Shown here: one piece after another, positions 1 to 10,524 of the stretch
How positions within the stretch are numbered: position 1 is the stretch's first letter
Layout: every line of letters starts with the position of its first letter
Assembly: GCA_947034885.2 (NCBI GenBank)
Contig: OX344755.2
Location: 26,915,052-26,979,051, forward strand
DNA: 64,000 nucleotides
Origin: Thuidium tamariscinum
Lineage: Eukaryota; Streptophyta; Bryopsida; Hypnales; Thuidiaceae
Direction: 5' to 3'
The notes under the pieces: model-generated
The model's input: the letters and a program-made list of their open reading frames with translations, nothing else
What the model was told of the DNA's origin: nothing
Databases searched by the model: none
Translations under genes and position numbers: made by a program

Positions 1-1058
1 AATTTGACAACGACCTCGGCAACCTTCACGTAATCTTTGATCCATGGCTGCTTCGCCCAATCCTTAAGCAACAAGTTCAAGGCATGCACCACACATCCTT
101 GAAAATATATGTGTGGATATTTATGGGACACCAAATTCCATGCTGCGGGGTTTGTATTGGTATTATCTGCAGTCACTTGCACTACATTCTTGGGGCCCAC
201 TTGCTCTATGAATTCTTCCAAGATAGAAGCCACATATGGTGCTGTCTTCTTTTGTCCACTCGTATCCACTGATCCAAGGAATTGTTCACCTGCTGAAGAT
301 ATGAGCATTGCATTTATTAATGGACGGTTCGTCACCGAGCTCCATCCATCAAAAGACAGTGTTGCTCCGAACTTCCTCACACTGTCTTCAGTCCTCAAAA
401 GCAACTTCGTTTGAATATCTGACTTTGCTTGCTCAAGCAATTTATGTCGTAGATCATTGTACGATGGAGGAGTGTAGGACTTTCTAAACTCAGCCGTCAA
501 CTTCACCGCTTCCCGGAAGGCTGGATTCCGAGCTACTGAAAATGGTATATTCGCCGAATAAAAAAAATGGGCCCACGTTGCATGTAATTTGCGTCTGTTG
601 ACTTCATCAAATCCATCCACTAGCCTACTCTGCGTTGCAGGCCTACTGCTTGATGCCCTCGAAGTATGCCGATGACCAGTTGATTCCGTATTCGGAGTTA
701 TTTGCGAAGCCACAATGACCACTTCTTCCGGTGCGGTGCATGAATCTTCTTGCGTAGAACATGGCGTGCCCCTATCATTTAAAACATTGCTTGTGGACAT
801 GGGCATGTCGTTGCCATCCGTTCCGTCCGCAACAGGTCTTTTTGGAAACAACCCATTGCAATTAACAAATAAGGATTTTGTTCTGGATGTCAACTGCGAG
901 CACAAGCCGACGCCCCTATCACGTTGTCCCATAGGGCCTTCGTATCCCAAGTGGCTCAACATACGGCTAGTTTTTCGGGCAAACACACACTTGCAAGCCT
1001 TGCATTGTATTTTGTTCGTTTCCGGAATCGTGTACCAAGTGGTGAAGTCTTTGCTCAT
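1..1058 (-). CDS. hAT-family transposase, BED/DUF659 type, N-terminal part (runs off the window)
   Basis: Reading the minus strand from an ATG at 1058 gives an open frame of 352 codons to the window edge. Residues 15-45 hold a BED-like zinc finger (IQCKACKCVFARKTSRMLSH, CxxC followed by a histidine). From about residue 230 comes the DUF659 signature of plant hAT transposases: SFDGWSSVTNRPLINAML, then FLGSVDTSGQKK, then VVQVTADNTNT and a CVVHALNLLLKDW block. The VTADN aspartate matches a catalytic-core Asp of this family. Enzymes of this type cut and paste DNA with 8-bp target duplications. The C-terminal dimerisation domain would lie outside the window. No stop or frameshift is seen in the visible part, so the copy may be intact. 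A GC-rich island lies 235-412 bp upstream. The family call is firm; activity is unknown. Confidence 0.85.
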   Translation of the reverse strand, partial: MSKDFTTWYTIPETNKIQCKACKCVFARKTSRMLSHLGYEGPMGQRDRGVGLCSQLTSRTKSLFVNCNGLFPKRPVADGTDGNDMPMSTSNVLNDRGTPCSTQEDSCTAPEEVVIVASQITPNTESTGHRHTSRASSSRPATQSRLVDGFDEVNRRKLHATWAHFFYSANIPFSVARNPAFREAVKLTAEFRKSYTPPSYNDLRHKLLEQAKSDIQTKLLLRTEDSVRKFGATLSFDGWSSVTNRPLINAMLISSAGEQFLGSVDTSGQKKTAPYVASILEEFIEQVGPKNVVQVTADNTNTNPAAWNLVSHKYPHIYFQGCVVHALNLLLKDWAKQPWIKDYVKVAEVVVK

Positions 1059-1292
1059 ATTGAATTCTTTTTCCCTTCAATTGTAATTGGTAACGTTAGC
1101 ACTGTGTTATAAAAGTCCACAATCAAATAAGCACTCAGTGCAAAAAGCCTTCAAAATGAAAGCCCCCCCTTCCACCAAACTATGCATTACCAAGCAAGGG
1201 ACACAAATAAATTTGCAGCGCCTAGCCCTTGGAAATCTTAGTGTTCAGTTCATCATGAGTGCTTACAAATGACTTCTCTCAGTCTACTTATT

Positions 1293-1470
1293 GTAAACTG
1301 AGCGCAGCTGACCGTTGGGGCGGACAGTCAAATACCCGTTGCAACAGTCGCTGAATCGAAGCGGACACCCAATTCGGTCGGGGGCGGATGGCCAGTTCAG
1401 TCGGGGGTGGACGGCAACTTCGGTCGGGGGCGGACGGCGACTGCGGTCGGGGCGGACTGACCGTGCATAA
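1293..1470 (-). promoter_or_regulatory. GC-rich island with GGCGGACGG repeats upstream of the hAT gene
   Basis: Sharply GC-rich block in AT-rich surroundings, made of imperfect repeats of CGGTCGGGGGCGGACGG. It lies 235-412 bp upstream of the transposase start. The same core occurs at 5817-6110, 9690-10215, 13290-13560 and 17866-18165. The promoter role is inferred from position only; it could instead be a subterminal repeat of a transposon. Confidence 0.45.
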
Positions 1471-1533
1471 ACATATACAGGAAGGTCTACTTCATTTATG
1501 AATTCTTGCTGTCACATGGAAAAAAAATCCTGC

Positions 1534-1870
1534 TGCTGCCATCTTTGATGCCCTCCCTAGGGCTCAAAAATTATTATTTTTACATTTAATTTTCTGCACA
1601 AGATCGTCTCTATGTTAATAACACATGCGTCAAAATTCAAGGCCAAAAGATTTGCCCAGAAAAAGATATTTCAAAATCTACGTACAATCGTACATGTGTG
1701 GTTGTGACTAAAATTCCAATGCTACCAACTTTGACACCCTCCCAAAGAAGAAAAGATTGAGAAATTAAAATTTGGCCATGAAATTCTTGGCATGAGATCA
1801 TCTCTATGTTGATAATATGTATGCCAAATTTCAAGTTCTAAGGATTTGTTCATAGAAAGCAACTTCAAAT
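1534..1870. repeat. Diverged tandem duplication, about 175-bp unit
   Basis: Two adjacent segments share the order 'ccatctttgatgccctccc', then 'gatcgtctctatgtta' and 'caaaattcaaggcc', and the second copy carries related words at 1711-1870. No coding potential is seen. The rest of 1471-1956 shows nothing else recognisable. Confidence 0.5.
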
Positions 1871-1956
1871 CTACCAACGGAAGTAGTTCTTAGAAATTAT
1901 TTCACAACTATACATGTTTACTGAAAATAATATTTTATTGAAAACACCTTTAGTGT

Positions 1957-2190
1957 TTACCCATAAATATCCAAGGCCTATTTTGAGCTTCGACGAATTT
2001 GTTCAAATTTAACAAACAACAAACATTTTTATAAGTTCTATATTTCTTTTTTTGCATGGTAACCGTGCCAATTGAAACTAGGCATATTAGAGATCATATA
2101 CAAGAACAAAACAAATCAAAATCAATTAAGAATTCAAAGATTATAATAGGCAATCATAATTTCTTACATCCAATACCATGCCTCTAATAC
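1957..2190. repeat. Decayed copy of the TTAA/CCCCTAAA repeat family
   Basis: Begins 'gtttacccataaatat ccaaggcc', a degenerate form of the TTAACCCCTAAATGCCCAAGG end found intact at 63665. Both then run in parallel for about 230 bp (for example 'tattttgag', 'aactag(g/a)cat', 'aaagattataat'). It is probably the end of an old TTAA-targeting MITE. A small GATA/AAAT-type microsatellite follows at 2261-2290. Confidence 0.5.
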
Positions 2191-2460
2191 TATACATTCC
2201 ACATCAAAAAGTATTGTGCATAGTGAATACGTACATTGACTAATTGATACATACATAAATAGATAGATAAATGAATAGATAGATAAATAATTCCATATAT
2301 ATGTTCATATTGAAAACTGATAATAACTCAAAGCATATTCCGTGCACGTTTACCTAGTATTGCTCTATCCTTCTAAAATACACATCACCATCTAACCATC
2401 CATAGTCCATACAATACGATGGTTCAATCAAAAACTCTTATAAGACGTATAGGTCCATGT

Positions 2461-5400
2461 CTACTTTGTTTTACTACTACTACCCTCTCCCGAAGCACGA
2501 GACGATTCATCTTTAGTGCGTCGAGCTGCACTTCTTAGACTTTCTCGACGAGCTTGGGCCTCAGGGCTTTCAGGGCCAGCTAGCCGTGCGGATTTGTTAG
2601 TCCGCTCAACTATTTTGAATGCTTCTGCCGTGTCCACTGTATAATCATCATCATCTTCCAACTTCCGTTTCTTCTCTCTTTTGGGAGTCAAATCCACAGA
2701 CCTCAACTTCAAGGCTGACAAAGTAGACTGCAATCGAAGTAAGACCTCCTCTACCACTTTGTTGGCCACTTCAAATGAGAATTCATTCAATGACTTTTCG
2801 GTCGTACATCCTTCGAATAGAAGTGTCCTCCACTGCTTTATGATTTCCCCAACCCGCCGGTCAAACGCCTCCACCACCTCCACCATTGGTTCGCTTGTGT
2901 TCCATTCCGTATCTATGTCCACGGAAGCACGATATTCGACAGCTTCTTCCAGCTTTGACAACAACAAGGCCCGACCTATCAAACCGTGGTCGTATGACGC
3001 ATATTGTTCCTTGAATTCTTCTGAATCCTCCACGGCAACCCATTCTCCATCTTCCGTTTTCTCCACGTGCTTCTCTGGAAACCGGAAGAACTTTTTACGT
3101 TGCACGCTCCAATGCCCCCCCATGTTGCGACAAAACAATTCACGACCCTCATCATCGTCAATTGAACGGGCACGTATTTCCACCTCGTTCGTTTGGGTCA
3201 TCCAATTGAAAGCATCCACTGGACCACGGACGTCATCGTACAATGCATGCCTTCGTTCTGTTGGGTTCCATTGTAGAGGTTTTCCCCAATGCTTATAATT
3301 CACAAATTCGTATGGCCCTTGGTCCAATGGAAGGGTCCACCTGTTGTATTCCTGGCCGGGGGGCATAACATCCAAGAGTCCAAACAATTCATAAAACCTA
3401 GGACTCAAAGGAGAACGACATTCGGCACAAACCGAGCTAAACATTGATGCTTGAATGATGCACCGCACGTGAAAAGTGTGGCCACAATGGCCCAAGGTTA
3501 TGGCTCCTTCAGGTCCAAAACCGTATTGGCAAATTGTACAAATACCATCCAACATTTTATGACCTGCATCAAAATTATGCATAACACGCTTCTCCTTGTT
3601 GTTGATGTGTGCTGAAAGCGTTTGGTAAGGGACCCATCCTTCCTCTACTTCCAAGGCCCAATTGATATTTCCACCCTCCGTTTTCTTTGTGTGGTTCAAG
3701 CGCTCCATCATAGCATCTGTGTTTCCCCAACATGTGATTGAAGCACTCTCAATTGGATGGCGATCCACCTCGCTCTCGAACTTCTTCAAATGTTTCTCGA
3801 CGGCATTGCATTCATCGTTACCCTTCAATGCAATCGTACGAAGCTTGTTCATTTCTCGAGCTGCTAATAAGGGTGGGTCTTGAACTTTTTGTACCCATCC
3901 CAACCAACGAGACCCCGATCCACTCCTAGGCAAATATTCATCCATGGCCTGCACTCGTATCATTTGATCCAACTTGGACTGAAGAAGGGCTTTTTCGGCA
4001 TTGGACTGGTCCAATTCTTTTTGCAAGTCAAGCCAACTTTTACGGCCAATCGGCAAAGTTTGTTGGTCTGGCTCGACATGAGCTTTGCCCTTGTCCATTG
4101 GAAGAGAGAGTTGATCGCTACCTTGAGTCCCTTGACTTGGCTCAATACATTTCAATGATTCCTCCATCCTTTGCATCCTTTTCTTGAGTTTATGTTCTTC
4201 TCGTTCACTGTTGAGCGCAACCTTCAACCGTATAATTTCTCTTTCACTTTCTTTTAGCTCCTCCCTCAATTGAGCGTGACTTTCTTCACAATGAATCGCG
4301 GACGTGAGAATTGGTAACATTTGATCGGTGAAGTGCAGGAAAGCCGTCGCACCGCTCAATAGTGTAGGAGCTAGGGACGCTAATTCATCGGCAAACGCAC
4401 CAACCCTTGGAGCCAATTCATCTATCCACGTGGCAGTTCTTGTCAATGCCAGAGCGGCATGTGGAAAGTCAGCGGGTTGATATACTTTCTTCGGTGGAGT
4501 ACTGCTTTCCGGCTCGTTCTGCTGAGTCCGTCGCTCAAATGGAAACAAACGTTCTTCGACTGTCTTCCACTTGATACTAAGGTCAAGCAAGCCTTCCAAA
4601 TGCGGAATCTGTGGCATTGCAACAAGATTCTTGAAGCTAGTCGAGTCTAAACTTGACAAATGTGGATACTTTTTTATAAACTCATATGTATCCACTGTTA
4701 CATTGGTGGAAGCAGCATTGGGTTCTTGCACATTCGTTCTTGACAGGTCCTCTTGAATGATTGGAGTACACAATGGGCTCTCCGATGTTGGCAACTGTGG
4801 ATTTGGAGTTGCATATCCCAAACTATCTAAAACACCGCTGTCTACATAAAGTCCAATTGTGACATTGGCCCCGGCAACCTCTTCGTCCGTGGGGTCCGTC
4901 TTTGGAGGAGAGGGGCCACCATTTTTGTTGACGAGGTCTTCCCGGTTGGGAGATTTGTTTTGGTCATTCACATGAACCGCAGGAACATTCATAACGTTGG
5001 ATGTCGTCTCCCTCGAATCCAATTGCGGTTTCGCACATGCGCTTGCTGAGGCCACCGTTGTAGGCGTTGTTGGATTCTGTAAGATTGGTTGTACCCTCTG
5101 CGCCGTCTGCGGCCACGAATCGGGAATATCCTTTTGATTTTGTTGCAGGAGTAGAGGATTCTTCTTTGTTGTTGGGAACGTGCTCCAATCCACCTTGCGT
5201 TTCAATCTCAGTTCTGCATACACCATGGACGCCAAGCTGTAGTTGATGTACCCTTTAGACATTGGTTTAGGGCCAAACATGGCCCCCTACACCTCTGTCG
5301 CTCGATGGACAAAGTGCGGGTCAATGCAACTGTGTGGTTTACAGTTGAAATCCGCAGTCTAGCGTGCGTGTGCATCCCGAGGCCACAACTTGTTGATGTG

Positions 5401-5601
5401 GTACATTTTAACGTACTGCTTACATAGTTTGGAGGTCCAATAATCTGCGGTCTCATTTTCCCAACCGCTCTCTGCTATGATGTTCGGATCGTCCAAAATT
5501 TCATAGTGTAGTCCATGTGTAGTCCCCTTCACTTTATTTCTCTTTTTCTGGTCACCTCCTGAATTCATCCCATCAGTACCTGCACCGCTGTCTGTAGCCA
5601 T
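2461..5601 (-). CDS. RING-H2 protein with coiled coil and an uncharacterised N-terminal domain; two in-frame TAG codons
   Basis: One frame runs from ATG 5601 to TAG 2461 (about 1046 codons), broken only by TAG at 5359 and 5287; an uninterrupted 939-codon ORF starts at 5280. The first ~130 residues match the protein at 10525 (CK(Q/K)YVKM.HI.KLW, HFVHR..EV, NY..(A/M)MV.A, VDW). The first TAG falls where the paralogue has Gln. After a Ser/Thr/Pro-rich linker there is a coiled coil (about residues 440-540). A RING-H2 finger follows near residue 690: CTIC, then CGHTFHVRC, then CAEC, which suggests E3 ubiquitin ligase activity. The C terminus is basic and charged (KREKKRK, then a Ser-rich tail), so a nuclear location is plausible. 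A G-box (5760-5765) and a GC island lie upstream. The stops could be CAG-to-TAG decay. Function is otherwise unknown. Confidence 0.7.
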
Positions 5602-5759
5602 GATAGAGAATCCAAATTTACAAGCCCTTGGAAACCTTCAATTTTGTGAACCGGAGGGTATGAAACGTGTCTTCGTAATACAATCGGTCAAAGCTTCGAC
5701 GTGAAAAAGTAATGACCCCTTCTCTCCGCCAAGTAGGAGCAACTAGCACCACGCACTCA

Positions 5760-5765
5760 CACGTG
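5760..5765. promoter_or_regulatory. G-box CACGTG upstream of the RING gene
   Basis: CACGTG core within cacacgtggca, about 160 bp upstream of the ATG at 5601. It is a classic plant bZIP/bHLH site. The position fits a promoter, but a 6-bp match is weak evidence alone. Confidence 0.3.
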
Positions 5766-5816
5766 GCAATAAGCAGCACATCCGACTTGGGTCACTTCGT
5801 GAGGAGAGAAGAAGTG

Positions 5817-6110
5817 AGGGAAAATGAAGGGGCCGTCCGACCATATACCCGTCCGCCGCCAGACCTAGACAGGTCCGGCACCGGACCGGCGGACGGCCAA
5901 TGCGGACCGTCGCCGGACGGCGCGTCCGCCCGGACCTCCGGCGTCCGCCTGGGGTCGTCCACCCGTCCGGCGGACGCTGGGCGGTCGGCCGCCCCGCCGA
6001 CCATGCGGACGTCCGATGGGCGTCCGCTGTGCCGACCGCCCAACGTCCGCCCTTCGGACCTTCCCGTCTGCCTTGACGACCGACTGGGCGTCCGACAAAG
6101 GCGTCCGCCC
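5817..6110 (-). promoter_or_regulatory. GC-rich island with CGTCCGCC/GGCGGACGG repeats upstream of the RING gene
   Basis: About 290 bp of very GC-rich sequence with the GTCCGCC/GGCGGAC core in both orientations, 216-509 bp upstream of the minus-strand start at 5601. Long ORFs here on both strands are by-products of the skewed composition. It shares its core with four other islands in the window. Confidence 0.45.
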
Positions 6111-7075
6111 TGCCAATCACTCAGATTTCGAAGTCCAAACTGAACCTAGGATTCGAGAAGTGAAAAGTCCACATTGGATTCCACAAGTCCAAACTGAACA
6201 TTGGGTTCTCCAGAAGTCATATTTAAAGCTTGAGCCCTTAAAGGACCATCAATATACTTTCACCAAAACTCCAAAGCACTCCAATTGCCTCCAAAAACTG
6301 CCATTTCAAATACTAGTACAAAAATCTTTGGAAAACAACTTTTTTTGACAAATCTCATTGTAGGATATTGTAATATATAGCATCAAAAGCATGTGGTAAA
6401 AATTTCAAACATTTCCATTTTCCACTGAGTGGATTGGAAGATATAAGCATTCAAATTAACTGAAACCATTTTTTTTACCCTACGAAAGCCAAAAAGCAAG
6501 GCAGCTGCACTTCCCAAGCTCACATTTCTATGAAAAAATGACCTAAATGGTCGTGCTTCTTTGGATTTGTTTTCCTATAGAAGTTGGGCACATGCTTAAA
6601 AATTTTCAAATCATTTGGAATAGTACAACGTATAGGAAAAAACCAGTAAATACGTAGTAGTAGAGAATGATAAAATGCACTACATTATTTACAGTTGAAA
6701 TATGGAATTGAAAATTCCCAATCCCAAATTTCCAATGGTTGCAAATTTGAAATGTTGTAATAATGTATCTACATCCTACGATTTTATTTTCGTCCAAAAA
6801 TATTGGAAGTTGGGTAAGATAAAGGATTTCAAAGTTTATTTTAGAGTAGGAAATCCAAAATTACCCGGAAATAGAAAATCCACATCACTTTTGACTCATT
6901 CATCAAAATGGAATGATTCAAAACTTCACGCGTATCCAGAACTCTAGAAAATGAATTTTTGGAATTCTTGTTTATGAAATAAGTGATTTTCTCTCATTTG
7001 CATGAAATGCCCTGTTACAAAAAAAAAATAACATATTAGGCTATAACCTTTGACCGGTGTTTTCAAATGCCATGA
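6111..7075. repeat. Intergenic DNA including an old TTAA-family repeat (about 6590-7075)
   Basis: No gene is visible. From about 6590 the sequence parallels 58730-58890 followed by 61010-61250 (shared words 'catgctt.gaaaattt', 'atcatttg.aat.gtacaac', 'aaaggatttcaaag', 'gaatgattcaaa.cttca'). The match continues across the point where the 58894-61005 element is inserted, so 6590-7075 acts as the empty-site relative. Confidence 0.5.
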
Positions 7076-7404
7076 AAATTTGGTGCATATGACAAATCTT
7101 CCTCGCCCCCACATTGGTCAATTGACTCAATTCCATTCGAATTTTAGCCTCAAATCTGGATATCCCCGCTCGTAAGTACTAAGTAGTAGGTACCTACCCA
7201 AAATTTCTATACATCCCAAAAAAAAAGTGCGGGCTTTTAGGGGTAAAAATGGGAAGGGTTGGAAAAAGCATCCAATGTTCAATGTATTGTGTATGTGTGA
7301 AATTGAGTTTCATTCTGCACATTAAAATTTTTAAAGAAAGTAAGTCCTCAACCCTACACCCTATCCGAATAGCATCGACGTCCACTTTGGTAGAGTGTAG
7401 ACAA

Positions 7405-7445
7405 GCCCAAACCCTAAACCTTAAACCCTAGAACCTAAACCCTAG
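7405..7445. repeat. Degenerate plant-type telomeric (CCCTAAA) stretch
   Basis: A run of aaccctaaacc, aaaccctag and aaaccctag words matching the Arabidopsis-type TTTAGGG repeat on the opposite strand. It is too short for a telomere; it is an interstitial telobox tract. It supports a plant-lineage origin. Confidence 0.6.
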
Positions 7446-7942
7446 TTTCTTCATCATTTTTGCATTATGGAAATATGGGGGTCATATAAAATAATAAATA
7501 GTGAAAAGAAATTGATGAATGATTCAAGGATCCAACACATTATTAATTTAAAAAATGTATGCACCCTACTTTAATAGAGAAAACATATACTCTTTACATA
7601 TTTCTAAATGCAAACCAGTAAGGCAGTAAGGGGTAAAATCATTTGAAGTACACTCCTTCATATTTACATTCACTTAGATTGAAATGAAGGATTCTATAAA
7701 AACCCACATTTTGAAATCCTTTTTCAAGTATAATTGCATCATTTTCAAATTTCACTCATCCTCTAATGCAATCATGAATGTCACCATCTTCCAACTGTAG
7801 AATTGTAGAAAGTATGGTGATACATTTATCTAATTTGTTTAGAAATTGTTATATTAGGCCCTTACAAGTTACAACTTCAGAGTTTAGAATGTCTTGCAAT
7901 AAAATATGGTTATGAAATATAAATCTCTCCCTTTATTGTTAA

Positions 7943-8611
7943 CCCTTGAAGGACCAAGGCGATTTTTTTATTACAAACCACTCAGAACTGTCATTTCTGC
8001 TGCGTTCACTATAAGAAAACGAAGAAAATACTTTTCTTCGGATCTAACCTTAGGATCTTGTACTTTGCTTATCTAGGAAAAAGTAGCAAAAATATCAGAT
8101 GACTTTGATCGCTACTCGTGGAATTTTTTTGGAACTATGGAGCACGGAGAATGGACCTTCAATAAGTTCAATTAAAAGTTGTGAAGGAATTTGAAGAACT
8201 TGGATGGGAGTTGAAAGTCTAAGACAAAAATTTCAAGAAAAATAGGCTTGATTTTCATTATTCAAAAAATGGTTAAGTACAAGTAAGTCCAAGATTGAAA
8301 GAAAAACTAAATCATTAATAGCTCTAACATGGGATTGAAACACAATAATCTCAATGGTGACATTGTTCTAGTTTTTTCAACCCCCCGTCCCTTATTTTCA
8401 ATATTTTGAGTTCATTGGATCATAGATGTTGTTATTGGGAATCAATTGTGAAAGAAATTACATTCCATGGAAGTTAATCAATTTTTTTATCTTCTGAAGA
8501 AGATCTTAAAAACTAAAAACGAGGATCGAATTTGAAATTTCAGCCCGCAGGTACTACCACAAATCCCATGTTTCCCCACAAGGGCCAAAAGTGAATGATC
8601 CTTTAGGATTC
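7943..8611. mobile_element. Decayed TTAA-flanked non-autonomous element
   Basis: TTAA at 7939-7942 is followed by CCCTTGAAGGACCAAGGC. The interior parallels the better-preserved element at 15728-16649 (for example 'gaactgtcatttctgctg', 'aatctaacc.taggatcttgta'). The far end is degraded (gatcctttagga in place of tttaggggttaa), so the right boundary is approximate. It has no coding capacity. Confidence 0.5.
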
Positions 8612-9075
8612 CAACTTTCAATTGGAATTTCATTAAATTTGAATATTCCTTTGTCAATTGTCATAGAAGGTGTGTTACTATGTTTGGAACAATTTGAATC
8701 ACCTGAATTTCAACAAATGATATTGACAATTTCCAATATTTAAGACTAGTATCATTATAATTTCCCAGAATTACAAATTCTTCCAAAAGAATTTAATTTT
8801 TGTTGAAATTGAAAACGTACTATGGTAATATAAATCATTCCTCTCTATCAGGTCCTAAGGTGAATTTTGGATACATATAATTTGAACGTTGAAACCTAAA
8901 GTCATAGTTATTCCATGAAGTGTTCAAATTCCCCAAAATGCATGCAAATTGCAAAGAGAATCTAGCATTTATTTCTGATTTTCGAGAAGATTTAACATCA
9001 ACTTGGCTGGTTTCAGAACCTAAACTAGTGTAAACTGCTTACTCAATGAATTTCAAGAATTCAAGTATCGATGTT
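8612..9075. other. AT-rich intergenic stretch, nothing recognised
   Basis: No ORF, RNA gene or clear repeat structure could be supported here. Confidence 0.5.
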
Positions 9076-9431
9076 AGGTAGAAGCACCCATTATTTTCAG
9101 TGTATCCATAGTTTGACCTTAGAGTTTCTTACAAAGTGTCCCCACTAGTACCTTGAAACTTTAGTTGTGCTTGGTGGGTTATGATTATTTTAGATTTTGG
9201 TGTGAGAATCTAGGCACATTTACTAGGAGTGCTGATTTAGGTGCTCTACTAAGTCCTACTTTGAAAATTCACAGAAATTAGATGCCTCGTCCAAAAATTC
9301 TAATTTTTTTTAAAAAAATTCATGATTTTCAGTTGCCAATACTACAAAAATATTCTTTATAGGAAAAGGTGCCTCCAACTATGCTGAAACTGCTAACTAA
9401 CTAACTTCGGCTGTATTGGGTGCTTCTACCG
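9076..9431. mobile_element. Small element with 14-bp inverted ends GGTAGAAGCACCCA
   Basis: GGTAGAAGCACCCA at 9076 is mirrored by TGGGTGCTTCTACC ending near 9431. A related end occurs alone at about 15570 (GGTAGAAGCACCTATT). There is no clear target duplication and no coding capacity. It is probably a MITE of unknown superfamily. Confidence 0.5.
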
Positions 9432-9447
9432 ATTTGGGTGGATTGGC

Positions 9448-9654
9448 CCCCTCGCTCGGCCTTACCATGTTTTACCAGAGGTGCAATCAAAATAAAAAGT
9501 CCCCTAGTTTGGGCCGTGATCACCCCTACTTTCAGCACCCCTAGCTAATTTGCGGTCTTTGATCGCAAATATGAATTCAAAATTTGCAAAAAGAAATTTG
9601 TGTGAAAAATAAAAAATTACAGCGTTTTACCCAAGTGGCCGAGCGAGGGGGTCA
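9448..9654. mobile_element. Small inverted-repeat element with CCCCCTCGCTCGGCC ends
   Basis: CCCCCTCGCTCGGCC near 9448 is mirrored by GGCCGAGCGAGGGGG near 9654, with an AT-rich interior. It is MITE-like and directly adjoins the 9076-9431 element. The superfamily is not assigned. Confidence 0.5.
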
Positions 9655-9689
9655 GTTCTCCCTGCCCCTTCTACCTTAGGTCTTTGAGG

Positions 9690-10215
9690 GTTTCAAACCC
9701 CCCACCCCTCCGTCCGCTCTTCCGTCGGTGACCCCGTCCGCCCCTCTTTGCCCCCGTCTGCCCCTCGGTGCCCCCGTCCGCCCGTCGGTGCCGCCGTCCG
9801 CCCGTCGGTGCCGCCGTCCGCCCGTCGGTGCCGCCGTCCGCCCGTCGGTGCCGCCGTCCGCCCGTCGGTGCCGCCGTCCGCCCGTCGGTGCCGCCGTCCG
9901 CCCGTCGGTGCCGCCGTCCGCCCGTCGGTGCCTCGTCCGCCCGTCGGTGCCTCGTCCGCCCGTCGGTGCCCCCGTCCGCCCGTCGGTGCCTCGTCCGCCC
10001 GTCGGTGCCCCCGTCCGCCTGTCCGCCCGTCAGTCCGCTTGTCCGCCCGTCAGTCCGCCCTCGACGGGCGCCGTCCGCGTCGTCCGTCCCTCGGTGAGTC
10101 CGCCCGATGTCCGTGCGATCCAGCGGACGCCGATTTCGGTCCGCTGGATTGTGCCGTCCGCCTCTCGGCCGTCGGATGAGCATTTGACCGTCCGCCTCGG
10201 TGGGGGGCGGACGGC
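9690..10215 (+). repeat. GC-rich 20-bp tandem array (CCGTCCGCCCGTCGGTG core) upstream of the Gly/Tyr-rich gene
   Basis: About eight nearly perfect 20-bp units (core CCGTCCGCCCGTCGG) run from roughly 9775 to 9930. They are followed by 16-20-bp variants and a degenerate GC-rich tail to 10215. The array reads as Pro/Ser/Arg-rich ORFs in several frames on both strands, which is a repeat artefact. It ends about 310 bp upstream of the start at 10525. It shares its core with the other GC islands but is the only one expanded into a clean tandem array. Confidence 0.8.
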
Positions 10216-10524
10216 TCAGCATAAGAAGCGGGGTGGACAGCTCATTTTGCCACAACCGTTTGTTTTCCTCCGGAGTGGACGATCCAGTGCCTGATTTTAA
10301 TCTGGGCTCTGCGCGCCCCTTCTGACGTTGTGTGCAAACGGTTGTGCTTCATTAATCATCACTAAAATGCTTCACGAACTTTAGTTGAAGTAATGATCAG
10401 GCTCTGAGGGACTACAACTTCATCTAAACTGCATCGCATTGGAACTTTGAAGCATTTTGATTTCTTATTGCTGGAATTAGTGTGAACGAAGTCATCAGTT
10501 GCTCTCATTTTAGTCAACGCCACC

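Noticed and set aside
2681..3298. 205-codon plus-strand ORF
   Set aside because: Antisense shadow of the RING protein C-terminal region.
5712..6143. ORFs of 83-143 codons on both strands in the GC island
   Set aside because: Composition artefact of stop-poor GC-rich repeats.
7405..7445. Chromosome end or telomere
   Set aside because: Only a few degenerate CCCTAAA words within continuous sequence on both sides; an interstitial telobox tract.
9671..10294. Long Pro/Ser/Arg/Gly-rich ORFs on both strands (up to 194 codons)
   Set aside because: They are translations of the 20-bp GC tandem array, open in several frames because the unit has no stops; no start context or conserved sequence.
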